Below the pieces are notes generated by a model. The model had not been told where the DNA came from, searched no databases, and was given only the letters and a program-made list of their open reading frames with translations. Shown in pieces: positions 1 to 5,063 of a DNA stretch of 7,739 bases. The number at the start of each line of letters is the position of its first letter. Within the stretch, counting starts at the first letter, position 1. Position numbers and translations under genes: made by a program. The stretch is from Bifidobacterium sp. (lineage in GTDB: Bacteria; Actinomycetota; Actinomycetes; Actinomycetales; Bifidobacteriaceae): positions 1 to 7,739 of the forward strand of contig JAIJEI010000090.1 in the NCBI GenBank assembly GCA_022739095.1, in the 5' to 3' direction.

Positions 1-1758
1 CTGCGCCTGTGGACCGCCAAGAGCTACGACGAGTTCGATCTGCTCGCCTTCAACCGTTCCGAGTACATGGACGCCGTGGCCCCGCAGGTCAAGGCCGAGA
101 ACATCTCCAAGATTCTCTACCCGGAAGACTCCACCAAGGTCGGTAAGGAACTGCGCCTCGAGCAGCAGTACTTCTTCGTCTCCGCCTCCCTGCACGACGC
201 CATCCGCGTCTTCTACCCGGGCCAGGGCAAGCCGGACCTGACGACCTTCCCGAACAAGATCGTCTTCCAGCTCAACGACACCCACCCGGTGATCGGTATC
301 CCCGAGCTCATGCGCATCCTCATCGATGAGTACGGCTACGACTGGGATACCGCGTGGTCCATCACCACCAAGACCTTCAACTACACCTGCCACACCCTGC
401 TGCCGGAAGCCCTTGAGGTCTGGCCGGCCAGCCTGATCGGCGAGCTGCTGCCGCGTCACCTCGAGATCATCGAGAAGATCAACGCGCAGTTCGAGGCCGA
501 GCTCAAGGCCAAGGGCGTTGCCGCCGACACCATCAAGGACATGGCCATCTACACCGGCGACGCCGTGCGCATGGCCTACCTGGCCACCTACGGTGGCTCC
601 CACGTCAACGGCGTGGCCGAGCTGCACTCCCAGCTGTTGAAGGACGTCACCCTCAAGAACTTCTCCGACGTCTACCCGGACAAGTTCACCAACGTGACCA
701 ACGGTGTGACCCCGCGTCGCTTCGTCAAGCTCGCCAACCCGCGTCTGTCCGACCTCATCACCGAGGGTCTGGGCACCGACAAGTGGGTCGCCGACCTGGA
801 GCTGCTCAAGGGCCTCGAGCCGTTGGCCAAGGACGATGAGTTCGTCAAGAAGTTCGCCGCCGTCAAGAAGGCCAACAAGCACGCATTCGTGGGCTTCGCC
901 AAGGATCACTACGGCATCGATATCGACGAGAACACCCTGTTCAACACCATGGTCAAGCGCCTGCACGAGTACAAGCGCCAGTCCCTGAAGATCCTCGCCG
1001 TGATCTCCACCTACGCCGACATCAAGTCCGGTAAGGTCAAGGCCGAGGACATTACTCCGCGCACCGTGTTCTTCGGTGCCAAGGCCGCTCCGGGCTACTA
1101 CCTGGCCAAGATGACCATCGAGCTGATCAACAACGTTTCCCGCGTGATCAGCAGCGATCCGGCCGTCAAGGGCAAGCTCGCCGTCCACATGCTGCCGAAC
1201 TACAACATCGAGATGGCCCAGAACCTCATCCCGGCCACCGAGCTTGACGAGCAGATCTCCCAGGCCGGCAAGGAAGCTTCCGGTACCGGCAACATGAAGT
1301 TCGCTCTGAACGGCGCCCTGACCGTGGGTACGCTGGACGGCGCGAACGTCGAGATTCGTGAGCGCGTCGGCGCCGACAACTTCTTCCTCTTCGGCATGAC
1401 CGTCGACGAGGTGGAAGCCCAGTACGCCAACGGCTACAATCCGGCCAAGTACTACGAGGCCGATCCACGCCTGAAGCAGGCCATCGATCTGGTGGCCGAC
1501 GGCACCTTCTCCAACGGCGATCGCAACGCCTACTCCCCGCTCGTGGCCGACTGGCTGACCAAGGACTGGTTCATGACCTTGGCCGACTTCTCCGCCTACA
1601 TGGACATCCAGTCCGAGATCGAGGCCCTCTACGCCGACGAGCTCGAATGGAACCGCAAGGCCGTGCTCAACGTGGCCAACTCCGGCTACTTCAGCTCCGA
1701 CCGCTCCATGGAAGATTACCTCGAGAGTATCTGGCACACTGCTCCTTTGGCCGACTGA
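1..1758 (+). CDS. glgP: Glycogen/maltodextrin phosphorylase, C-terminal part (5' end outside the window)
   Basis: This enzyme is a PLP-dependent phosphorylase that releases glucose-1-phosphate from the non-reducing ends of glycogen or maltodextrins in the cytoplasm. The frame is open from base 1, so the gene starts upstream; 585 codons are visible, and by comparison with the roughly 800-residue family some 230 N-terminal residues are missing. The window opens at LRLWTAKS, a conserved family segment. Other hallmarks are NDTHP, TNGVTPRR, the phosphate-site segment KRLHEYKRQ, and the cofactor signature EASGTGNMKFALNGA, whose PLP lysine is codon 1297-1299. The ending TAPLAD is followed by TGA. 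Codons are almost uniformly the GC-rich preferred set (AAG, CTG, GGC, GAC), more so than in its neighbours, which suggests high expression. Two hairpins follow at once, so it is probably the last gene of its transcript. Family assignment is very secure; glycogen versus maltodextrin preference cannot be read from sequence. Confidence 0.97.
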   Translation: MRLWTAKSYDEFDLLAFNRSEYMDAVAPQVKAENISKILYPEDSTKVGKELRLEQQYFFVSASLHDAIRVFYPGQGKPDLTTFPNKIVFQLNDTHPVIGIPELMRILIDEYGYDWDTAWSITTKTFNYTCHTLLPEALEVWPASLIGELLPRHLEIIEKINAQFEAELKAKGVAADTIKDMAIYTGDAVRMAYLATYGGSHVNGVAELHSQLLKDVTLKNFSDVYPDKFTNVTNGVTPRRFVKLANPRLSDLITEGLGTDKWVADLELLKGLEPLAKDDEFVKKFAAVKKANKHAFVGFAKDHYGIDIDENTLFNTMVKRLHEYKRQSLKILAVISTYADIKSGKVKAEDITPRTVFFGAKAAPGYYLAKMTIELINNVSRVISSDPAVKGKLAVHMLPNYNIEMAQNLIPATELDEQISQAGKEASGTGNMKFALNGALTVGTLDGANVEIRERVGADNFFLFGMTVDEVEAQYANGYNPAKYYEADPRLKQAIDLVADGTFSNGDRNAYSPLVADWLTKDWFMTLADFSAYMDIQSEIEALYADELEWNRKAVLNVANSGYFSSDRSMEDYLESIWHTAPLAD

Positions 1759-1773
1759 GTTCACGAACATTCT

Positions 1774-1796
1774 GGCTCCCCTCATAGAGGGGAGCC
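1774..1796 (+). terminator. Hairpin just after glgP, probable terminator
   Basis: A perfect 9-bp stem (GGCTCCCCT / AGGGGAGCC) with a 5-nt loop begins 16 bases after the glgP stop. It lacks a good U-tract (the next bases are GGGTTCCTGTT), so on its own it may act as a weak terminator or an mRNA 3'-end stabiliser ahead of the stronger hairpin downstream. Confidence 0.6.
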
Positions 1797-1812
1797 GGGT
1801 TCCTGTTGAGAG

Positions 1813-1867
1813 ACGCAAAAGGGCCCTGTATCCAACCACGCGGGTTGGATACAGGGCCCTTTTGCGT
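1813..1867. terminator. Very long bidirectional terminator between convergent glgP and the 72-residue gene
   Basis: Arms 1813-1837 and 1843-1867 are perfect 25-bp inverted repeats around the 5-nt loop ACGCG. Each outer part carries AAAAGGGCCC on one side and GGGCCCTTTT on the other, so RNA made in either direction forms a GC-rich stem ending in a short U-run. It lies between the ends of a plus-strand gene (1758) and a minus-strand gene (1883), exactly where a shared terminator is expected. Confidence 0.88.
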
Positions 1868-1882
1868 TGAAAAACTGTGCTA

Positions 1883-2101
1883 TCAGGCTTCGGCCGGGGC
1901 GGCTTCCGCCTCGTCATCGGCCTCATCCTCGGCCTTGTTCAGACCCAGGTCGACCGGCGAGGAGCTGTTCTCCCACGGCTCCTCCCATGGATCGTAATCC
2001 GGGTCCTGCTGCTTGTAGATGTACAGGCCAACAAGCGCGGCGAGTAATCCGCCGAACAGCAGCGCGAAGAACTTCCAACCGTTAGAAGACTTGTTCTCCA
2101 T
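1883..2101 (-). CDS. Small single-pass membrane protein with acidic tail, function unknown (72 aa)
   Basis: I do not recognise a named family. The chosen ATG at 2101 has a good ribosome binding site, AAAGGAG (2107-2113 on the complement) with 5-nt spacing; an ATG 14 codons further upstream would bury that site inside the reading frame and is rejected. The 72-residue product has a short polar N-terminus (MENKSSNGWK), one hydrophobic segment at about residues 11-29, then a tyrosine/tryptophan-rich stretch DPDYDPWEEPWEN (33-45) and a strongly acidic Ala/Glu/Asp tail (57-72). A membrane-anchored protein with an acidic, probably disordered tail fits; which side the tail faces is uncertain. The DPW motif faintly recalls short actinobacterial DLW-type membrane peptides, but that is only a resemblance. 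It is divergent from the rhomboid gene and convergent with glgP. That it is a real gene is likely. Confidence 0.8.
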   Translation of the reverse strand: MENKSSNGWKFFALLFGGLLAALVGLYIYKQQDPDYDPWEEPWENSSSPVDLGLNKAEDEADDEAEAAPAEA

Positions 2102-2163
2102 GACGGCTCCTTTCCCTAGGGATCGTCTGGTCGGTATGCCCATTCAGACCGACTCTGCTCCCT

Positions 2164-2169
2164 ATTCTA
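2164..2169 (-). promoter_or_regulatory. Possible -10 element for the 72-residue membrane protein gene
   Basis: The complement reads TAGAAT, one mismatch from TATAAT, about 60 bases before the start codon at 2101. No convincing -35 hexamer was seen at the right distance, so this is a weak prediction. Confidence 0.25.
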
Positions 2170-2285
2170 GGCCGCTGTTTGTGACGATTGGGTGGAATGA
2201 CATTCGTGGGCGATTCATCCGCGCCCGTCTGCCTTCGGCCGGCTCCGCATCTTCGCGGCGCGTGAAACGCATCCGAGACCTTCGA

Positions 2286-2291
2286 TACAGT
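2286..2291 (+). promoter_or_regulatory. Possible -10 element giving a leaderless rhomboid mRNA
   Basis: TACAGT fits the TANNNT pattern of actinobacterial -10 boxes and ends 7 nt before the ATG at 2299, so transcription would begin at or beside the start codon. No Shine-Dalgarno sequence precedes either candidate start (GTG 2290 or ATG 2299). No clear -35 hexamer was found. This is inference. Confidence 0.3.
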
Positions 2292-2298
2292 GGACTGC

Positions 2299-3051
2299 AT
2301 GCATATTCCTACACAACGGGAGATTCGATACCAGTGGGAGCGCGGTGGTCCGGTGATGACCTGGGCGCTGATTGTTGCGTGCGTGGCAGTGTGGCTACTG
2401 GAGGTATTGCTGGGATTTATTGCCCCGGGCCTGAGGGCTTGGTTGATGTACCTCGGCATGGCGGCTCCGGTCAGACTGGTGGCTGAGCCGTGGACGCTCA
2501 TCACCTCGATGTTCCTGCATGCGCCGAACTCGATATTGCATATCCTGTTCAACATGATTGCCCTGTATTCCGTGGGGCCGGTACTGGAACGAATGATTGG
2601 CTACTGGCGGTTCTTGGGACTGTATGTGATTTCCGGCCTTGGCGGCTCCCTGGGACTTATGGTGTGGGCTGCGGTGGCTCCGGGCGGCATCGGCTGGCAA
2701 ATGGCAGCCTACGGGGCTTCTGGGGCTTTATTTGGCCTGTTTGCATCGTTGCTGGTGGTCTATCGCCGTATCGGTGCCGATATCCGCTCCATGTTGATCT
2801 GGATGGCGATGAACTTCGCCTTGCCGTTCGTGGTCGGTGGCGTGGCGTGGCAGGCGCATGTCGGCGGCTTTGTGGTGGGTGGGCTACTCACATGGCTGTT
2901 GGTGGGCGGTGTGCCGGCGTGGCGAGGTAAAAGCCTGAAATGGCGCATGCAGGTGTACGGCTGGGCCATGGTGGTGCTGGTCGTTGCGTTGATTCTGTTG
3001 TGCAATATGGCCAATCCTTACGGGTGGATGAGTTTCGGCTCCCTGCACTGA
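2299..3051 (+). CDS. Rhomboid-family intramembrane serine protease
   Basis: This is a polytopic membrane protease that cleaves transmembrane segments of other proteins; its substrates are unknown. Numbering from the ATG at 2299 gives 250 residues. The catalytic serine lies in GASG (about Ser141) and the catalytic histidine in QAHVGG (about His187). The oxyanion-side HxxxN motif is at about residues 81-85 (HILFN), preceded by WTLITSMFLHA, and the family-typical LER..G..RFL follows near 96. About seven hydrophobic segments are seen: a first helix near 19-40, the six-helix core, and an extra C-terminal helix near 219-237. Many actinobacterial relatives start with a cysteine-rich zinc ribbon; this one has only a short polar N-terminus. 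A GTG at 2290 in the same frame is the alternative start, adding three residues. The dyad is intact, so an active protease is expected. The neighbouring division genes suggest, but do not prove, an envelope role. Confidence 0.93.
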   Translation: MHIPTQREIRYQWERGGPVMTWALIVACVAVWLLEVLLGFIAPGLRAWLMYLGMAAPVRLVAEPWTLITSMFLHAPNSILHILFNMIALYSVGPVLERMIGYWRFLGLYVISGLGGSLGLMVWAAVAPGGIGWQMAAYGASGALFGLFASLLVVYRRIGADIRSMLIWMAMNFALPFVVGGVAWQAHVGGFVVGGLLTWLLVGGVPAWRGKSLKWRMQVYGWAMVVLVVALILLCNMANPYGWMSFGSLH

Positions 3052-3070
3052 TATGGCTTGATATGGCTGT

Positions 3071-3121
3071 AAAAAAAACGATTGATGCCGGGTATTGCGG
3101 AACATGCAGTGCCCGGCATCA
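3071..3121 (-). terminator. Hairpin with T-tract on the minus strand, downstream of the rhomboid gene
   Basis: A perfect stem GATGCCGGG (3084-3092) / CCCGGCATC (3112-3120) can extend by one outer pair and some inner pairs. On the plus strand no T-run follows, but eight A residues (3071-3078) precede it. Read leftward this is a hairpin followed five bases later by eight U, the shape of an intrinsic terminator for minus-strand RNA. It may also end or stabilise rhomboid mRNA. Confidence 0.5.
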
Positions 3122-3186
3122 GTGTATGTACGGAAAGTGGCGATGTGGATATCGCCGTCCGGTGAGTGGGCGTGTGCCGTATGAAG

Positions 3187-3264
3187 GTATCCACAGTAAT
3201 GAAGATATCCACAGTAATGAGATGCGCGCAATGATGAGTTATCCACGATAATGAGTTATCCACA
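3187..3264 (+). repeat. DnaA-box block 1: direct repeats at 17-18 bp steps
   Basis: Boxes start at 3187 (GTATCCACA), 3205 (ATATCCACA), 3239 (TTATCCACG) and 3256 (TTATCCACA, exact). The steps are 18, 34 and 17 bp, i.e. one 17-bp register with one unit missing. The spacers share TAATGA, so the repeating unit is larger than the DnaA box itself. All copies point the same way. Confidence 0.75.
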
Positions 3265-3270
3265 ATGGTG

Positions 3271-3284
3271 ACTTGTGCACAAGT
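3271..3284. promoter_or_regulatory. 14-bp perfect palindrome ACTTGTGCACAAGT
   Basis: This perfect dyad is centred on GTGCAC and lies between DnaA-box blocks 1 and 2. TTGTGCACA inside it is a two-mismatch DnaA box on both strands. It could be a site for a dimeric DNA-binding protein or a degenerate paired box; no specific regulator can be named. Confidence 0.45.
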
Positions 3285-3305
3285 GTGTAGAAAAGTGCAT
3301 AAGGT

Positions 3306-3370
3306 TGTGGATAACTTATGTGGATAAGTTAGGAATACCGCGGTATTACTGGGTTTGTTGCAGTGGATAA
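3306..3370 (-). repeat. DnaA-box block 2: two exact boxes 13 bp apart plus one variant
   Basis: Exact TGTGGATAA copies (reverse-strand boxes) are at 3306-3314 and 3319-3327, followed by AGTGGATAA at 3362-3370. The first two form the closest exact pair in the cluster. A perfect palindrome at 3334-3347 lies between the pair and the variant box. Confidence 0.75.
3334..3347. promoter_or_regulatory. 14-bp perfect palindrome AATACCGCGGTATT
   Basis: This dyad contains CCGCGG with AT-rich flanks and follows the two exact boxes of block 2. It is an operator-like or initiator-protein-like site by shape alone; nothing in the window identifies a binder. Confidence 0.4.
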
Positions 3371-3452
3371 TTCGGGTGTATAACTGTTTCTCCGCTGTGG
3401 CGATGCACGACAATCCAAAGTTATGTACGAGATATACACCGAGAAACGTCGC

Positions 3453-3520
3453 TTATCCACCACTTATCCACATGGTTTTCCACATTCGGTGGAAAACTAC
3501 ATGGGTGTAATTCATCCACA
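3453..3520 (+). repeat. DnaA-box block 3 with an internal hairpin
   Basis: Forward boxes are at 3453 (TTATCCACC), 3464 (TTATCCACA, exact), 3476 (TTTTCCACA) and 3512 (TCATCCACA); the first three are 11 and 12 bp apart. The TTTTCCACA copy forms a 9-bp inverted repeat, GTTTTCCAC (3475-3483) with GTGGAAAAC (3489-3497), which could extrude as a hairpin with a 5-nt loop. Confidence 0.7.
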
Positions 3521-3523
3521 GGC

Positions 3524-3576
3524 TGTGGATAACGTAGTGGATAAGTGGTGGATAAGTGGTGGATAGCTGTGGATGA
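3524..3576 (-). repeat. DnaA-box block 4: five tandem boxes about one helical turn apart
   Basis: Reverse-strand boxes start at 3524 (exact), 3536, 3547, 3558 and 3568, with steps of 12, 11, 11 and 10 bp. That places five recognition sites on nearly the same DNA face, the arrangement expected of a cooperative DnaA filament. The first box forms a dyad with the last box of block 3 (ATCCACAG 3514-3521, CTGTGGAT 3523-3530). Confidence 0.72.
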
Positions 3577-3588
3577 ACAGGTGAAGGC

Positions 3589-3633
3589 ACGAAAAAGGCC
3601 GACCTCCGCATACGGGAGGTCGGCCTTTTTCGT
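3589..3633. terminator. Bidirectional terminator between the DnaA-box cluster and crgA
   Basis: Perfect 19-bp arms (3589-3607 and 3615-3633) with a 7-nt loop carry AAAAAGGCC on the left and GGCCTTTTT on the right, so either strand gives a GC-rich stem plus a U-run. It lies about 70 bases beyond the crgA stop and should end crgA transcripts and insulate the DnaA-box region from them. Confidence 0.9.
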
Positions 3634-3702
3634 ATAAGAACTAAGAACAACCTAACGATAGAAAAAACGATCTACCGATAGATAAGCGCAACGAGTCGGA
3701 AC

Positions 3703-4173
3703 TCAGCGCCATCCCATCGTCATCAGGAATCCGATCATGATCAGGGCGAAGCCGATGCCCAGGTTCCACGCGCCGATGTTCGGAATCGGCCAGGAGCCGG
3801 ACGGGGAGAGGTCGTACACCACGCACCAAATCAGGCCGATGATCATAAACGCGCAGAACAGCGGCACGAACCAACGCGGGTTCGACTTGGTGCCCTTGAT
3901 GGTTTCTTCAACACGCTTGGTGTTCTCCGCCTGGCGGTCCATCATGCGCTGCATCTGCGGGGTCAGCGTGGTCTTATCGGCAGTGGCGTTGAGCACGGCC
4001 TGCACCTGCTCCATATTCACGCCGTAAGCCGCGTCTTCCTCGGCAGAAGCGTTCTCTGCGTTCTGCTCGGTGTCTTTGTTGGCGGTCTCGTCAGCAGCGG
4101 TGCTGGACGAGGTCTCGCTCTGCCAGTCCTTCTGGTTGTTCGAGTCGGTTTCGTGCAGCTCTTCGTCAGCCAT
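3703..4173 (-). CDS. crgA: Cell division protein CrgA
   Basis: CrgA is a small actinobacterial membrane protein at the division septum, known in mycobacteria and Streptomyces to contact FtsZ-ring and peptidoglycan-synthesis proteins. The C-terminal 60 residues are unmistakable: KSNPRWFVPLFCAFMIIGLI starts helix 1 (about 101-122), then WPIPNIGAWN and helix 2 (about 136-154), ending TMGWR. Length from the chosen start is 156 residues, well above the 80-95 of classic CrgA. The excess is an N-terminal polar, acidic, Ser/Thr/Asn/Glu-rich stretch (1-50) followed by a possible helix (52-93). The ATG at 4173 is preferred because GGAGA (4182-4186 on the complement) lies 8 nt ahead; ATGs at 4179 and 4188 are alternatives, the latter without a clear ribosome site. 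It is divergent from the DUF881 gene and ends before a strong terminator, so it is probably monocistronic. Confidence 0.95.
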   Translation of the reverse strand: MADEELHETDSNNQKDWQSETSSSTAADETANKDTEQNAENASAEEDAAYGVNMEQVQAVLNATADKTTLTPQMQRMMDRQAENTKRVEETIKGTKSNPRWFVPLFCAFMIIGLIWCVVYDLSPSGSWPIPNIGAWNLGIGFALIMIGFLMTMGWR

Positions 4174-4262
4174 CAGCATAGTCTCCATTCAATAGGCTAA
4201 AAGTCATAATAGTGGCTACACTCGAAAGCGGCGACCAGAGTCGGCAAGAAGACAGGAAATTC
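4174..4262. promoter_or_regulatory. Divergent promoter region of crgA and the DUF881-sortase genes
   Basis: This 89-bp gap separates two divergent starts. Overlapping -10-like hexamers are visible: CATAAT at 4205-4210 for the rightward genes and TATTAT (complement of 4206-4211) for crgA. No good -35 hexamer was found for either. The overlap would make the two directions compete for polymerase. An in-frame GTG at 4212 could extend the DUF881 protein by 17 residues, but it has no ribosome site. Confidence 0.4.
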
Positions 4263-5063
4263 ATGGCCAGACATGTAGGTAAGCACGGTACACGGCACTC
4301 CCTATGGGGTGGTGTCGCGGTATTCGTCGTCATTGCCTTGACCGGTTTTCTGCTGAGCACCAACGTGAGGGTCAATCGTACGGTTGCCGTCACCAACGAT
4401 ACGGCCGATCTGGTGGAGCGAGGCGTGGACGAGGCCAGCCAGCTGCAGCAGGACGTCAGCGATCTGACCGAACAGGTAGCCAATCTTACTGACGCGCTCA
4501 AGGCCGATGGCACCGATGGCACCGACAGCACGCAGAACCGAGGCAAGGGCTCCAGCAATGTGGATTCCAGCCTGATGCTGCCCGCGCTCAGCGGCAGCGG
4601 CGTAACGGTAACGCTGGATGATTCTCCGTTATGGGAGAACGCCGTCAACAACAATGGCACGACCGCCAATATCAACGATTACGTGATCCACCAGCAGGAC
4701 GTCGAATCGGTGGTGAATGCCTTGTGGACCGGCGGTGCCGATGCGCTGATGATTATGGATCAGCGGGTGCTGTTCAATTCGGCGGTCATCTGTTCCGGCA
4801 ACGTGCTGTCGTTGCACGGTAAGAAATACTCGCCGCCGTTCACCATTTCCGCGATTGGTGATCCGCAAAGACTTCGCGCAGCATTGAACGACTCCGAAGC
4901 CATTACCATTCTTAAGCAATACGTGACCGCGTTTGGCATTGGCTACAAGGTGGAGAATGCCGAGGACCTTCAGTTCCCCGCTACCGCCGCCTTGCTGCAG
5001 CAGTTGAAATATGCCACGGTCGATACTTCAAAGACCACAGATGAGGAGCAGGCTCAGCAATGA
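4263..5063 (+). CDS. DUF881 family membrane-anchored protein
   Basis: DUF881 proteins are conserved in Gram-positive bacteria, often next to division genes, and their biochemical role is not established. From the ATG at 4263 (AGGA at 4254-4257, 5-nt spacing) the product is 266 residues. A basic N-terminus precedes one membrane segment (about 14-33), giving an N-in, C-out anchor. Residues 46-80 look like a coiled coil (heptad-like DLVERGVDEASQLQQDVSDL). After a Gly/Asp/Ser linker comes the family domain (about 106-252): GSGVTVTLDDSP, NDYVIHQQDVESVVNALW, GGADALMIMDQRV, then the CSGN and FGIGYKVE segments. A short acidic Gln-rich tail follows. The gene overlaps the sortase gene by 4 bp (ATGA), so the two are translationally coupled. 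A GTG at 4212 is the longer alternative start. Family confidence is high; function is unknown. Confidence 0.92.
   Translation: MARHVGKHGTRHSLWGGVAVFVVIALTGFLLSTNVRVNRTVAVTNDTADLVERGVDEASQLQQDVSDLTEQVANLTDALKADGTDGTDSTQNRGKGSSNVDSSLMLPALSGSGVTVTLDDSPLWENAVNNNGTTANINDYVIHQQDVESVVNALWTGGADALMIMDQRVLFNSAVICSGNVLSLHGKKYSPPFTISAIGDPQRLRAALNDSEAITILKQYVTAFGIGYKVENAEDLQFPATAALLQQLKYATVDTSKTTDEEQAQQ

Larger units (their letters stand above)
3144..3576. other. DnaA-box cluster (origin-like or DnaA-titrating region), gene-free
   Basis: This gene-free stretch carries about 17 matches to the DnaA box TTATCCACA on either strand. Five are exact: 3256-3264 (+), 3306-3314 (-), 3319-3327 (-), 3464-3472 (+) and 3524-3532 (-). 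One-mismatch copies are at 3144 (-), 3187 (+), 3205 (+), 3239 (+), 3362 (-), 3453 (+), 3476 (+), 3512 (+), 3536 (-), 3547 (-) and 3568 (-), with a two-mismatch copy at 3558 (-). The copies fall into blocks of one orientation each. A 9-bp motif would be expected far less than once in this length by chance. Such density is typical of oriC or of DnaA-binding clusters outside oriC (datA in E. coli, DBC sites in B. subtilis, a cluster in Streptomyces). dnaA is not in the window. Which role applies here is unknown. Confidence 0.85.

Noticed and set aside
2940..3251. A 103-codon plus-strand open frame overlapping the rhomboid 3' end
   Set aside because: Out-of-frame shadow of the rhomboid gene running into the DnaA-box repeats, which appear as repeated IHSNE; no family likeness.
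3018..3413. A 131-codon minus-strand open frame through the DnaA-box region
   Set aside because: Its composition (repeated Ile-Thr-Val-Asp and His-rich stretches) simply follows the TTATCCACA repeats, it overlaps the rhomboid C-terminus, and it resembles no protein family known to me.
3421..3460. Possible ParB parS site near an origin-like region
   Set aside because: No match to the TGTTTCACGTGAAACA palindrome was found; only short GAAAC-like fragments are present.
3187..3576. Possible CRISPR array
   Set aside because: The repeats are only about 9-17 bp, occur on both strands and lack uniform spacers of about 30 bp; they match the DnaA-box consensus.
3453..3650. A 65-codon minus-strand open frame covering box blocks 3-4 and the terminator
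   Set aside because: It runs through a perfect terminator hairpin and tandem boxes; the composition is repeat-derived.
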